DNA of 64,000 bases from an uncultured Clostridia bacterium (GTDB lineage Bacteria; Bacillota; Clostridia; Christensenellales; Aristaeellaceae). Shown here piece after piece: positions 1 to 9,067 of this stretch. Both the position numbers and the translations under genes were made by a program. Under the pieces are notes generated by a model. That model was not told the origin of the DNA, ran no database searches, and saw only the letters and a list, made by a program, of their open reading frames with translations. Numbering within the stretch: the stretch's first letter is position 1; each line of letters opens with the position of its first letter. The stretch covers positions 62,001-126,000 of the forward strand of contig CAMVAJ010000001.1 in NCBI GenBank assembly GCA_947165425.1, written 5' to 3'.

Positions 1-323
1 CCGCTGAAAAGCTGGTGAGCGCGGAGGTCCCGCCGCAGAGCGTGTGCAACCTGAACGCGCCCTGCTGTTCGCTGGCCGAGTTGCGCGGCGTAAAGGTCTG
101 TCCGATCAGCAAACTGATGTATAAGGATGGATATGTGCGCTATGACGGACCGCGCGGGCAGGTCTCTTTCTGGCTGGAGCCGATGGCCCAGGAGTGGGAG
201 CGGGAGGAGGGAACCGATCTGGCGTTGCTGCTGGACAACTGGATGACCGTCACCTTCCTTGCACCGGACCCGATCGTGCAGGACGCCTATGCCGGTTTTC
301 CCGTGCCGATCGCTTTGCCGTAA
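1..323 (+). CDS. C-terminal part of an unrecognised protein
   Basis: The reading frame is already open at the left edge and ends with TAA at 321-323, so only the last ~107 residues are visible; a GTG at 15 is in frame but has no clear ribosome binding site and is probably internal. The fragment has a cluster of cysteines near its start (VCNLNAPCC, then VCPISK), a Tyr/Asp-rich turn (KDGYVRYDGP) and an acidic stretch before a hydrophobic end. There is no membrane segment or signal peptide in the visible part. I do not recognise the family and assign no function. It is followed by a new promoter, so it is probably not in the psuG operon. Confidence 0.55.
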   Translation, partial: AEKLVSAEVPPQSVCNLNAPCCSLAELRGVKVCPISKLMYKDGYVRYDGPRGQVSFWLEPMAQEWEREEGTDLALLLDNWMTVTFLAPDPIVQDAYAGFPVPIALP

Positions 324-358
324 CCGACGAGAGACCGTAGTGAAAAGGCAGAAAACAA

Positions 359-387
359 TTGCAAAAACAAGCCCTTTCGCTTATAAT
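359..387 (+). promoter_or_regulatory. sigma-A type promoter for psuG
   Basis: TTGCAA (359-364), 17 bp spacer, TATAAT (382-387). The expected transcript start is near 394, leaving a 5' leader of about 77 nt before the psuG ATG. Confidence 0.65.
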
Positions 388-470
388 AACCGGGCGGTTT
401 CGGCCTGCCGCGATCTACTGCGCAGGAGCAGCTGAGCCGTATCAAAACACACGGAGGAGCAGAGATCATC

Positions 471-1391
471 ATGAATCTGGGGAAGTACCTGTCCATATCT
501 CAAGAGGTTCAGGAGGCGCTGGCGGCGGGAAAGCCGGTGGTGGCGCTTGAGTCTACGATCATCTCCCACGGCATGCCGTACCCCAAAAACGTCGAGACGG
601 CGCTCAATGTGGAGCGCATCATCCGCGAGCACGGCGCCGTCCCGGCGACGATCGCGATTATCAAAGGCAAAATCACGGTGGGCTGCTCCCATGAGGAGAT
701 TGAGTACCTCGGGAAGCGCGGACTGGATGTGCCCAAGGCCAGCCGCCGCGACCTGCCGGTGCTCCTGGCCCGGGGCGAGGACGGCGCGACAACGGTCACC
801 ACAACCATGATCGGCGCGAGCCTTGCGGGGATCCGGGTCTTTGCCACCGGCGGAATCGGAGGCGTCCACCGCGGCGCGGAGACCACGATGGATATCTCCG
901 CCGACCTGGAGGAGCTGGCCCAGACGCCGGTGATGGTGGTCTGCGCCGGCTGCAAATCGATTCTCGATATCGGACTGACCCTCGAGTATCTTGAGACGAA
1001 GGGCGTCCCGGTGCTCGGCTATCAGACCAAGGAAATGCCGGCTTTCTACACCACCCACTCCGGACATCAGGTGGATTACGCGGTCGAGGACGCCGAGGAG
1101 GCTGCCCGCATCTTCAAGGCCAAGCTGGACTGTGATCTGAAGGGCGGCATTCTGATGACCAACCCGATCCCGCCGCAGTATGCGATGGATCTGGACTATA
1201 TCAACGAGAACATCGACAAGGCGCTGCGCGAATGCGAGGAGCGCGGCATCAAGGGCAAGGCGATCACCCCCTTCCTGCTGGACAAGATCCAGAAGCTGAC
1301 CGGCGGCGCGAGCCTGGAGGCCAACATTCAGCTGGTCTATCACAATGCGGCCCTTGGCGCGGAGATTGCCAAGGCGATGGCGCGGAACTAA
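471..1391 (+). CDS. psuG: pseudouridine-5'-phosphate glycosidase
   Basis: Predicted cytosolic enzyme that cleaves the C-glycosidic bond of pseudouridine 5'-phosphate to uracil and ribose 5-phosphate during RNA-derived pseudouridine breakdown. The 306 residues match the usual family length. The conserved N-terminal block ([15 protein letters not shown]), the IKGKITVGC block and the threonine-rich segment with GGIGGVHRG after it are all present, as are the C-terminal NPIP and NAALGAEIA blocks. The ATG is preceded by AGGAG. No pseudouridine kinase (psuK) is adjacent on either side in this window, so the phosphorylated substrate must be made by an enzyme encoded elsewhere. The helicase gene follows after only 8 bp with its own AGGAG and is probably cotranscribed. 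Family assignment is secure. Confidence 0.93.
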   Translation: MNLGKYLSISQEVQEALAAGKPVVALESTIISHGMPYPKNVETALNVERIIREHGAVPATIAIIKGKITVGCSHEEIEYLGKRGLDVPKASRRDLPVLLARGEDGATTVTTTMIGASLAGIRVFATGGIGGVHRGAETTMDISADLEELAQTPVMVVCAGCKSILDIGLTLEYLETKGVPVLGYQTKEMPAFYTTHSGHQVDYAVEDAEEAARIFKAKLDCDLKGGILMTNPIPPQYAMDLDYINENIDKALRECEERGIKGKAITPFLLDKIQKLTGGASLEANIQLVYHNAALGAEIAKAMARN

Positions 1392-1399
1392 GGAGAAGC

Positions 1400-2812
1400 A
1401 TGGATTTCAACGATTTACCCCTCTTGCCCCGCCTGCGGCAGAATGTGGCTGCGAGCGGTTATACAAACCCGACCCCGATTCAGCGCTCGGCCATCCCAGT
1501 CGTTCTGGACGGGCGCGATCTTCTGGGCTGCGCCCAGACCGGAACCGGAAAGACGGCAGCTTTCGCGCTGCCGATCCTCCAGCATCTTGCGTTGGAGCCG
1601 ATCGGCGGATCCCGGCTGCCGCGCGCGCTGATTCTTACGCCGACACGTGAGCTCGCGCTCCAGATCGGGGAGCAGTTTGAGCACTTTGGCAAAGGGCTTC
1701 CGGTGCGCTGCGCCGTCATCTTTGGCGGCGTGAATCAGAACCCGCAGGTAGAGGCGCTCAAGCGCGGCATCGATGTGCTGGTGGCCTGCCCCGGGCGGCT
1801 GTGGGATCTGATGAACCAGGGATTTGTCGCGCTGGACAAGCTGGAGATCTTTGTGCTGGACGAGGCGGACCGCATGCTCGACATGGGCTTTATCCACGAT
1901 GTGAAGCGGATCATCGCCAAGCTCCCCCGGCAGCGCCAGACGCTGCTGTTCTCCGCGACCATGCCGCCCGAGGTGGAGGAGCTGGCGCTGTCCCTGCTCA
2001 AAAACCCGGAGACCGTCAAGGTGGACCCGGTATCGACGCCGGTGGAGGCCATCGAACAGAAGCTCTTTTATGTGGACAAAGCCAACAAGAAGTTTCTGCT
2101 TGCACAGCTGCTCTCCCGACCCGAGGTGGAGAACTGCCTGGTGTTCAGCAAAACGAAGCACGGCGCGGACCGGATCGTCCGGGAGCTGAAGCGGGCGGGC
2201 ATCGACGCGGACGCGATCCATGGCGACAAAAGCCAGACGGCGCGCCAGCGGGCGCTCTCACGGTTCAAGAGCGGCGAGAGCCGCGTGCTGGTCGCGACGG
2301 ATATCGCGGCGCGCGGGCTGGACATCGCGGGGCTCAGCCACGTCATCAATTACGATCAGCCGATGGAGCCGGAGGCGTATATCCACCGCATTGGCCGTAC
2401 GGGCCGCGCGGGAAAGACCGGCGTTGCCTGGTCGTTCTGCTGCGTGGACGAGCTGAAGCAGCTCAACCAGGTGGAGAAGCTGATCGGCAAGCGTCTCCCG
2501 TCCCAGGAACATAACTGGCCGATGGAAATCACAACGCCGAGCGAGCCGCAGCCGAGAATGCCGCGCGGCGAGCGCGTAGCCAAGGTGAACCGACGCGGGG
2601 AGGCTGTCGTAACCAAACCGCAGAACAAATCCGCTTCCGGGAAGACGCCGACGCATGCCCAGGCGCCTGCGGGCAGAGCGCCGGCGCAACGGATCACCAT
2701 TGGCGGCGGCGGCAGGGTTCAACCCAGCGGCGAGAGCCGGAAGCAGATGCCCGCGCCGGTTCGGCGCGTCAACAGCGCGCACCAGGCGCGGATAAAGCGG
2801 GCTGATACCTGA
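1400..2812 (+). CDS. DEAD-box ATP-dependent RNA helicase
   Basis: A 470-residue RNA helicase of the RhlE/CshA type, expected to unwind or remodel RNA in ribosome assembly or decay. All core motifs are visible in order: Q motif ([10 protein letters not shown]), motif I (AQTGTGKT), Ia (PTRELALQ), II (DEAD), III (SAT), V ([11 protein letters not shown]) and VI ([10 protein letters not shown]). Motif Ib reads CPGR where TPGR is usual. The last ~100 residues are a basic, Pro/Ala/Gly-rich, low-complexity tail typical of RNA-binding extensions. The chosen ATG has AGGAG at 1391-1395; the open frame extends upstream only through psuG in another frame. Its TGA overlaps an upstream in-frame ATG of the polA frame. 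The exact subfamily cannot be fixed from sequence reading alone. Confidence 0.93.
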   Translation: MDFNDLPLLPRLRQNVAASGYTNPTPIQRSAIPVVLDGRDLLGCAQTGTGKTAAFALPILQHLALEPIGGSRLPRALILTPTRELALQIGEQFEHFGKGLPVRCAVIFGGVNQNPQVEALKRGIDVLVACPGRLWDLMNQGFVALDKLEIFVLDEADRMLDMGFIHDVKRIIAKLPRQRQTLLFSATMPPEVEELALSLLKNPETVKVDPVSTPVEAIEQKLFYVDKANKKFLLAQLLSRPEVENCLVFSKTKHGADRIVRELKRAGIDADAIHGDKSQTARQRALSRFKSGESRVLVATDIAARGLDIAGLSHVINYDQPMEPEAYIHRIGRTGRAGKTGVAWSFCCVDELKQLNQVEKLIGKRLPSQEHNWPMEITTPSEPQPRMPRGERVAKVNRRGEAVVTKPQNKSASGKTPTHAQAPAGRAPAQRITIGGGGRVQPSGESRKQMPAPVRRVNSAHQARIKRADT

Positions 2813-2853
2813 TGACACAGACAGCAGAGCAGCAAGCGCAGGAGGGAAGAGAC

Positions 2854-5469
2854 GTGCAGGACGTATTTCTGATCGTTGATGGAAACAGCATACTGCACCG
2901 CGCCTACCATGCGATCCCGCTGATGCGCACCTCCGAAGGGAAGTACACCAACGCGGTCCATGGCTTTATGATGATGCTGCTCAAAGCCATCCGCGAGGAG
3001 AAGCCGGCTTACCTGGCGGTCTGCTTCGACGAGCACGGCCCGACCTTCCGCCACAAGGCTTACCCGGAGTATAAAGCCGGACGCCGCGCCATGGATCCGG
3101 AACTGCGGGAACAGTTTGAGACACTCTATCAGCTTCTGGACAGCCTCGGCGTCAAACGCTATCATCTCCAGGGCTGGGAGGCCGATGATCTGCTCGGCAC
3201 GCTCTCCAGACTGGGCACCGACGCGGGCGTGACCTCGCTTCTCCTGACGGGAGACCGGGACGCGCTGCAGCTCGTAGGGCGCGGGGCGGAGCTGCTCTTC
3301 ACCAAGAAGGGTCTGAGCGAGACCGTGCGTTTCACACCGGCGAAGGTATACGAGGAGTATGGATTCACCCCAGATCAGGTGACGGACTGGAAAGGGCTGG
3401 CGGGCGACGCCAGCGACAACATCCCCGGCATCAAGGGCGTGGGAGACAAGACCGCCGTGAAGCTTCTCCAGGAGTGGGGGAGCCTGGAGGGCGTGCTGGC
3501 CCACGCGGGTGAAATCAAGGGGAAGCTGGGCGTAAAGATCCGGGATGGCGAGACGCAGGCCCGGATGAGCAAGGAGCTGGCTGTCATCCACCGGGACGCG
3601 CCGGTGGAATGGCACCTGAGCGATTGCGTGCTGCCTGATTTCCGCAGCGCGATTCCCGCCCTGCAGGCGCTGCAGCTGAATCAGGTGATCCGGGCGGTGT
3701 CGGGGACCTCAGCTGCCGCGGAAGCGCCGAAGTCGGTTAGCGCAGCCGTCCCGCCGGAGGAGACGCCGCCGTTGGGCGAGCCCCGGAACCCCTTTGGCGA
3801 GATGACCGCGCTCCCGGATGAGCAGGCTCTGAAAGCCTTCCTGGATTCGATCCCTTCAGAGGAGCGCCCGCTTTCCGTTCATCTCACGGATACCGCGCTG
3901 ACGCTGGCCGCCGGCGGCGGGAAGTGCGCAAGGCTGACGCTGGCGGGCGATCTGCTCAGCGGCGGCAGCGCCGATCCCCGGAAGGTATTGCAAACGATCG
4001 CGGCGGACATGGAGGCCCGCCCCGCTGTGGTGCACGGCGGCAAGACGCTCTTGCATCAGCTGGATCGGAACGGGCTGGCGGTTCCGGAAGCCTTTGCGTG
4101 GGATACCATGCTGGGCGCCTATCTCCTGAATCCGCAGGAAAAGAGCTACGCGCTGACCAACCTCCGGGGGAGCTATCCGGACGACGCGCGCGGCGTTTGG
4201 CTCCTGTGGCAGAGCCAGAAGGAGAAGGTCTCCTCCGAGGGCATGCTGACGCTCATGACGGAGGTCGAGATGCCGCTTCAGCATGTCCTGTACCGGATGG
4301 AGAAGATCGGCTTCAGGGTGGATGTGGAAGTTCTGAATGAACTCGGGAAACGCTATACCCGTGAGATCGAGACGCTGAAGGATCAGATATTCCGCGCCTG
4401 CCGCGTGCCGCCCTTCAATCTGAACAGTCCGCTGCAGTTGGGGAACGTGCTCTTTGAGCAGCTGAAGCTCCCGCACGGAAAGAAGACGAGCCGAGGCTAC
4501 TCCACCTCCGTCGAAGTGCTGGAGGAGCTGCGCGATATCGCGCCGGAGATCATCGAGCCGCTGCTGAGATACCGTCAGCTGGTCAAGCTGAACGGCACTT
4601 ACATCGAGGGCATGAAGCCGCTGGTGGACGCCGAAGGGCGCATTCACTCATGGTTTGACCAGGTCGCCACGGCGACAGGACGTATCTCCTCATCGGAGCC
4701 GAATCTGCAGAACATCCCGGTGCGAACCGCGGACGGGCGCGAGATCCGCGAGGCGTTTCTGCCCAGAGAGGGCTGGGTGTTAGTGGACGCCGATTACTCG
4801 CAGATCGAGCTTCGGCTGATGGCTCACTTCTCCGGGGATCAGGCGATGATTGAGGCATTCACGCACGGACAGGATATACACGCCCGGACAGCCTCCGAGA
4901 TCTTTGAAGTGCCGCTGGACGAGGTGACGCCGCAGCTGCGGAGCCGGGCGAAGGCGGTCAACTTTGGCCTGATCTACGGGATCTCCGGCTTTGGACTGGC
5001 GCGGAACACAGGCGTGACGCGCACCGAAGCCAAGGATTTCATCGATCGCTACTTCCGCCGCTACCCGGGCGTCAAGCGTTTCATGGACGAGGCGGTCGCG
5101 GACGGGCAGCGCAGGGGCTGGGCTGTGACGCTCATGGGCAGGCGCAGGTATCTGCCCGAGCTTGAGAGCAAGCAGGCGGCCGTGCGCGAGTTTGGCAAGA
5201 GAGCCGCCATGAATACCCCTGTTCAGGGAACGGCAGCGGACATCATCAAAGCCGCCATGGTCAAGGTCGAGGACCGACTCCGGTCTGAAAATATGAAGAG
5301 CAGATTGATTCTGCAGGTCCATGACGAGCTGATCCTGGAGTGCCCGCCGGAGGAAGTCGCAAAGGCATCCGAGCTGCTCAAATCCTGCATGGAGCAGGTG
5401 ATACAGCTGCGTGTTCCCCTGGAGGCGGAGGTTCACCAGGGCCGCAACTGGGCTGAGGCGAAGGGCTGA
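2854..5469 (+). CDS. polA: DNA polymerase I
   Basis: Replication and repair polymerase (Okazaki fragment processing, gap filling). Starting at GTG 2854 gives 871 residues; an ATG at 2812 would add 14 residues ([14 protein letters not shown]) with no similarity to the family, whereas GTG 2854 is 7 bp after AGGAGGG (2840-2846) and places the conserved VFLIVDGNS block at the N-terminus. Domains: 5' nuclease (VDGNS, VCFDEHGPTFRH, WEADDLLG, GDRDALQLV, GDASDNIPG); a central 3'-5' exonuclease-like domain in which the DxE metal site is not recognisable, so proofreading is probably lost as in Bacillus-type PolA; and polymerase motifs A (DADYSQIELR), B (RSRAKAVNFGLIYG) and C (QVHDELILE). The domain order is complete with no frameshift. 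Confidence 0.96.
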   Translation: MQDVFLIVDGNSILHRAYHAIPLMRTSEGKYTNAVHGFMMMLLKAIREEKPAYLAVCFDEHGPTFRHKAYPEYKAGRRAMDPELREQFETLYQLLDSLGVKRYHLQGWEADDLLGTLSRLGTDAGVTSLLLTGDRDALQLVGRGAELLFTKKGLSETVRFTPAKVYEEYGFTPDQVTDWKGLAGDASDNIPGIKGVGDKTAVKLLQEWGSLEGVLAHAGEIKGKLGVKIRDGETQARMSKELAVIHRDAPVEWHLSDCVLPDFRSAIPALQALQLNQVIRAVSGTSAAAEAPKSVSAAVPPEETPPLGEPRNPFGEMTALPDEQALKAFLDSIPSEERPLSVHLTDTALTLAAGGGKCARLTLAGDLLSGGSADPRKVLQTIAADMEARPAVVHGGKTLLHQLDRNGLAVPEAFAWDTMLGAYLLNPQEKSYALTNLRGSYPDDARGVWLLWQSQKEKVSSEGMLTLMTEVEMPLQHVLYRMEKIGFRVDVEVLNELGKRYTREIETLKDQIFRACRVPPFNLNSPLQLGNVLFEQLKLPHGKKTSRGYSTSVEVLEELRDIAPEIIEPLLRYRQLVKLNGTYIEGMKPLVDAEGRIHSWFDQVATATGRISSSEPNLQNIPVRTADGREIREAFLPREGWVLVDADYSQIELRLMAHFSGDQAMIEAFTHGQDIHARTASEIFEVPLDEVTPQLRSRAKAVNFGLIYGISGFGLARNTGVTRTEAKDFIDRYFRRYPGVKRFMDEAVADGQRRGWAVTLMGRRRYLPELESKQAAVREFGKRAAMNTPVQGTAADIIKAAMVKVEDRLRSENMKSRLILQVHDELILECPPEEVAKASELLKSCMEQVIQLRVPLEAEVHQGRNWAEAKG

Positions 5470-5558
5470 CGGGTCTGTGAAGCGGTCATGCCGCCAGGCA
5501 GGAACGCTTCTCAATATCATATATGATCTATCTGATAGAAAATGGGAGGAGAATGAAA

Positions 5559-5810
5559 ATGCTTGAATTCAAGTTTGACACACAGCTGCTGATTGAAGGT
5601 CACGACCTGGACGAGGACCGTATCGGCAATTACATCACGGAGCATTTCAAGGGCGACTGCCTGCTGTGCATCGGCGACGAGGATCTGATCAAGATTCATT
5701 TCCACACCAACGAGCCGTGGCTTGTGCTGGCCTATGCGGCTACGCAGGGCGAGATCTATGATATCGTGGTGGAAAACATGGAGCGCCAGGAGCAGGGACT
5801 CAAGGGCTGA
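5559..5810 (+). CDS. small stand-alone protein resembling the C-terminal end of FakA/YloV (DAK phosphatase-like)
   Basis: An 83-residue protein with no signal peptide or membrane segment. The pattern LIEGHDLDEDRI, then GDEDLIKIHFHTNEP, then GEIYDIVVENMERQ, matches the C-terminal segment found in FakA/YloV (fatty acid kinase subunit) proteins, where the HxHTNxP sequence is strongly conserved. The DAK2 kinase domain and the rest of the protein are absent, and no open frame upstream supplies them, so this is either a free-standing small domain or a relic. ATG 5559 is preferred because GGAGG (5545-5549) lies 9 bp upstream; ATG 5553 is too close. A good terminator follows. Similarity is clear, function is not. 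Confidence 0.75.
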   Translation: MLEFKFDTQLLIEGHDLDEDRIGNYITEHFKGDCLLCIGDEDLIKIHFHTNEPWLVLAYAATQGEIYDIVVENMERQEQGLKG

Positions 5811-5833
5811 GCAGCGCGCATAGCTTGTTTTCA

Positions 5834-5869
5834 AAACAGACTGTCTGTGAGGGCAGCCTGTTTTTTTTG
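5834..5869 (+). terminator. rho-independent terminator after the polA-linked small gene
   Basis: Stem AAACAG-a-CTGTC / GGGCAG-c-CTGTTT with a short loop, followed by a run of eight T residues (5861-5868). It separates the polA unit from the surface-protein cluster. Confidence 0.85.
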
Positions 5870-5908
5870 TTCACAGATTGTTCATCGGGTGCGTGAAACG
5901 TCTTTAAT
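5868..5908 (+). promoter_or_regulatory. candidate activator-dependent promoter with OmpR/PhoB-type direct repeat
   Basis: TGTTCA (5868-5873) is repeated exactly at 5879-5884, an 11 bp period as used by OmpR-family regulators. A TTTAAT (5903-5908) could act as -10, and the second repeat occupies the -35 position, where no good TTGACA is seen. The first repeat overlaps the end of the terminator T-run. An OmpR-family regulator is encoded at the end of the cluster that starts here (10505-11179). The link is inference. Confidence 0.35.
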
Positions 5909-5992
5909 TTGTTTTTAGGTTCCCGCAATATGATCTGCCTGTCGGAACGGAAGATCAGCCTCCGACACATGAAAACGCGAGGAGTGAACAGG

Positions 5993-7174
5993 ATGAAAGA
6001 GCATAAACACCCGGTGATCCGAAATCTAATCATCGATATCATATGCACAGGGATCGCGCTGGTCGTATTCGCTCTCTTCCACCATGTGCTGCCGAGGCAG
6101 CAGCAGAGCCTGGGGATTGTGATCAGCAATCCCAACAGGGTGACAGAGCAGGCGGGCGACGAGAGCGGCTACGCCTGGCAGGAGAACGCGCTTCTGCTGG
6201 CCTCCTCCGGCGCGAGCGACTCGCCGCTCACGGTCCCTTCACAGCTTTCGGCGAAGGGAGGCCGCGGCAGCGGTGGGCGGGGCGGCTCGAGCGGCAGGTC
6301 GGGAGGCAGCGGCGGCTCCAACAGCAAAGGCGGCAGCGCGCTGACAGATACCGACTCTTCCGCCACGACGTCCCCGGAGACGGATGCGACGACTGAGACG
6401 GATGAAGAGATGGCGGACAAGTTTGCCGACAAGTACACGGACACAGTCGTCGTTTCGGACAACAGCTACACCAGCCCCAATGTCTCCATTACGGTGACAA
6501 AGGAAACGGCTGGAGACGTGACGTACTACCTGGCGGATATCTATCTCCGCGACATCACAAGCTTCCAGTCGGCGCTGGCCAACGATACCTATGGATCTGG
6601 CTTTCGGGACAGCATCTCGGATATGGCGATGCTGAACAACGCGCTGCTGGCGGTCAACGGCGATTACTACGGCAACACGAACGAGGGCGTGGTGATCCGC
6701 AACGGGGTGATCTACCGCGCAAACAAGACAAGCTGTGATGTCTGCGTGCTCTACTACGACGGCACCATGCGCGTGATCCCCGGCTCCTCCTTCTCGGTGG
6801 AGGAGGCGATCGCGGACGGCGCCTGGCAGGCCTGGACCTTCGGCCCCGCGCTGCTCGACACAGACGGAAGCGTTCTGACAAGCTTTTCCAGCACGGGACG
6901 GATCATCTCCGCCAATCCCCGCACGGCGATCGGCTACTACGAGCCGGGACACTACTGTATGCTCGTGGTGGATGGACGGGGCGAGTCGGCGGGGATCAGT
7001 CTGCCGGACCTGAGTCAGCTCTTCTACGAGCTTGGCTGTACCGCGGCCTATAACCTGGATGGAGGCAATTCGTCGATCATGGTATGGCAGAGCGAAATCA
7101 TCAATCAGCCCTCCGGCGGCGGAAGAGAGAGCAGCGACGCGCTGCTGATCGCGGAGGTGAGTTCCTATGAGTAA
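5993..7174 (+). CDS. membrane-anchored phosphodiester glycosidase (NAGPA/DUF2233) family protein
   Basis: A 393-residue protein beginning with a short basic cytosolic tail and one hydrophobic segment (about residues 10-30), so it is probably anchored with the rest outside. A Gly/Ser/Arg-rich linker (about 85-115) and an acidic Thr/Asp segment follow. The C-terminal ~220 residues carry the NAGPA signatures: NGDYYG, GVVIRNGV, FGPALLDTDG, PRTAIGYYE and YNLDGGNSS. Such domains hydrolyse or bind GlcNAc-1-phosphodiesters, often on cell-surface glycans; the precise substrate here is unknown. ATG 5993 is preceded by AGGAG (5980-5984). It is the first gene of a tight run (8 bp overlap with the next), which suggests joint expression with the VTC/DUF4956 genes. 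Confidence 0.85.
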   Translation: MKEHKHPVIRNLIIDIICTGIALVVFALFHHVLPRQQQSLGIVISNPNRVTEQAGDESGYAWQENALLLASSGASDSPLTVPSQLSAKGGRGSGGRGGSSGRSGGSGGSNSKGGSALTDTDSSATTSPETDATTETDEEMADKFADKYTDTVVVSDNSYTSPNVSITVTKETAGDVTYYLADIYLRDITSFQSALANDTYGSGFRDSISDMAMLNNALLAVNGDYYGNTNEGVVIRNGVIYRANKTSCDVCVLYYDGTMRVIPGSSFSVEEAIADGAWQAWTFGPALLDTDGSVLTSFSSTGRIISANPRTAIGYYEPGHYCMLVVDGRGESAGISLPDLSQLFYELGCTAAYNLDGGNSSIMVWQSEIINQPSGGGRESSDALLIAEVSSYE

Positions 7175-7367
7175 AGCGCAGAGGATCCTGCGACACACAA
7201 CGGTGATCCTTTCGTGGATGTTCCTTGTGTTCCTGGTCCTGGATCAATTCAACCCAATGATGAACTTTATTGACAATGCGATATCGAGGTGGCTGCTGTG
7301 TGCGCTCTGCCTGAGCGGAACAGGTCTCAGCATCCTCGGATGGATGACGAACAAGGAGGCGCAATGA
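7167..7367 (+). CDS. small two-helix membrane protein
   Basis: 66 residues with two hydrophobic stretches (about 10-28 and 42-58) separated by a short polar turn (DQFNPMMNFIDN). It starts 8 bp inside the previous gene and ends one base before the next start, so translational coupling within the cluster is likely. No recognisable family. It could be a small accessory subunit of the exported or membrane proteins around it. Existence is supported by the tight packing and the coding-type codon use; function unknown. Confidence 0.7.
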   Translation: MSKAQRILRHTTVILSWMFLVFLVLDQFNPMMNFIDNAISRWLLCALCLSGTGLSILGWMTNKEAQ

Positions 7368-7368
7368 C

Positions 7369-9063
7369 ATGAAAAAGAAGCTTTTATCGCTGATCCTCGT
7401 GCTCTCGTTGCTCTTGGGCAATCACATGATTGCCGCTGCGGACGCGGAGAGCGCGGTCAATCTAAGCGAGCTCTATAAAACGCGGGATACTGATAGCACC
7501 TGGAGCGCCGCTTCGGCCCAGACAATCGACCTGAGCAGCGCGGAAGAGAAAACCATCACCATCTCCACAGCGGGTGATTACGTGCTGAGCGGCTCGCTGA
7601 ACGGCCAGATTGTCGTCAACGCGCCGACCGAGGCGAAGGTGCGGCTGATCCTGAACGGCGTGGAGATTGTAAGCCCGGAGGGACCCGCAATCTATGAAGT
7701 CCAGGCGGACAAGCTGATCATCACCCTGGCGGAGGGAACGCAGAACAGTCTGACGGATGGGACCGTGATCCAGGACGGCGACGACACCATCGGCGCGGCG
7801 CTCTACGCGGAGGATGATCTGTCGATCAACGGAAGCGGCGCGCTATCCGTCAACGGGACCCAGAAACACGGCATTCAGAGCAAAGCGGATCTGATCCTCG
7901 CCGGCGGCGAGATTCAGGTCACGGCGCAGATGGACGGTATTCGCGGCCGGAACTCGGTGCTGATGCTGGATGGGCAGATCCAGGTCACGGCGGGCGGCGA
8001 TGGCGTCACGGCAACCCGCACAGACAAGGAAGGAAAAGGCTGGATCGTGTTGGCCGGCGGGAGCCTGGCTGTCAAAACCGGGGAAGGCGCAGGCGAAGCG
8101 CGCGCATCCGGGAAGGAAGCAGGATGGGGACGCGGCGGCTGGTCCACCTCCAGCTCGGCCGGCAGCGACGAGGTCTCTCAGAAAGCCGTGAAAGCCGCGA
8201 CGGATTTGACCATCCTCGAGGGAAGCTATGATTTCAACTGTGCGGACGACGGCCTCCACGCGGACAGCATCGTCATCGAGGGAGGCGCCCTGTCGATCCG
8301 ATCCGGGGATGACGGCGTACACGCCGACAGTGAGCTGACCATCAGCGGCGGCGAGATTCACGTTCTTCAGAGCTACGAGGGCCTGGAAGGCCAGAATGTC
8401 ACCGTCAGCGGGGGAGAGATTCAGATCACCGCCTCCGACGACGGGGTGAATGCCGCGGGCGGCAACGACGGCTCTGGCTTCGGCGGCTGGGGCAACGACC
8501 GGTTCAGCGCCAGCGGCGGTCAGCTGAATGTGACCGGCGGCGAGCTCTATGTCCATGCCGGCGGCGACGCGCTGGACAGCAACGGCGGCGTCAGCCTGAC
8601 AGGCGGAAGCATCGGCGTTTGGGCCCGAACAACCACAGGCGAGGGCGCCATTGATTTCAACGGGACCGGCACGATCAACGGCGCGAATCTGATTGTCGCC
8701 AGCACGGGCGGCGTCATGCAGGATACAGCGAACCTGACGGGGCAGAGCGTGATGGCGTTATCTGTGTCCGCAGCCAGCGGAGATGAGATCCGGCTGCAGC
8801 GTGAGGATGGCGAGACGCTGATGTCCTTCACACTGGAGAACAGCTGCGATACGATCCTGGTCTCGTCAGCGCAGCTGGCGGAGGGTTCAGCCTTCAGTCT
8901 GCTCACAGGCGAAAAGGTTCTCTATGCCGGTACGATGTCCGGGAATCTGTATTCCGCCGGAGCCTTTGGACAGAACGGCTTTGGCGGTATGGGCGGCGGA
9001 CGCGGCGGCATGGGCGGCCCGAATGAGATGTCCCGCGGTGGCGGACGCGGAAGGGGAAGGTGA
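7369..9063 (+). CDS. secreted Cthe_2159-type carbohydrate-binding beta-helix protein
   Basis: 564 residues with a clear signal peptide (MKKKLLSLILVLSLLLG, cleavage probably after IAAADA). The body consists of repeated short beta rungs with turns such as ADDGLHADS, GDDGVHADS and SDDGVNAAGG alternating with ISGGEI/VSGGEI strands, the pattern of the Cthe_2159 (former DUF4353) superfamily, whose founding member from Clostridium thermocellum binds cellulose-type polysaccharides and calcium. A Gly/Arg/Met-rich tail (FGGMGGGRGGMGG and onwards) ends the protein and might mediate surface attachment. Family members often sit next to VTC and DUF4956 genes, as here. It has no sortase motif. The family call is good; the ligand is not known. 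Confidence 0.85.
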   Translation: MKKKLLSLILVLSLLLGNHMIAAADAESAVNLSELYKTRDTDSTWSAASAQTIDLSSAEEKTITISTAGDYVLSGSLNGQIVVNAPTEAKVRLILNGVEIVSPEGPAIYEVQADKLIITLAEGTQNSLTDGTVIQDGDDTIGAALYAEDDLSINGSGALSVNGTQKHGIQSKADLILAGGEIQVTAQMDGIRGRNSVLMLDGQIQVTAGGDGVTATRTDKEGKGWIVLAGGSLAVKTGEGAGEARASGKEAGWGRGGWSTSSSAGSDEVSQKAVKAATDLTILEGSYDFNCADDGLHADSIVIEGGALSIRSGDDGVHADSELTISGGEIHVLQSYEGLEGQNVTVSGGEIQITASDDGVNAAGGNDGSGFGGWGNDRFSASGGQLNVTGGELYVHAGGDALDSNGGVSLTGGSIGVWARTTTGEGAIDFNGTGTINGANLIVASTGGVMQDTANLTGQSVMALSVSAASGDEIRLQREDGETLMSFTLENSCDTILVSSAQLAEGSAFSLLTGEKVLYAGTMSGNLYSAGAFGQNGFGGMGGGRGGMGGPNEMSRGGGRGRGR

Positions 9064-9067
9064 AACC

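Noticed and set aside
2812..2853. ATG 2812 as the polA start
   Set aside because: It overlaps the helicase stop, lacks a ribosome site and adds residues unlike the family, whereas GTG 2854 has AGGAGGG at the right distance.
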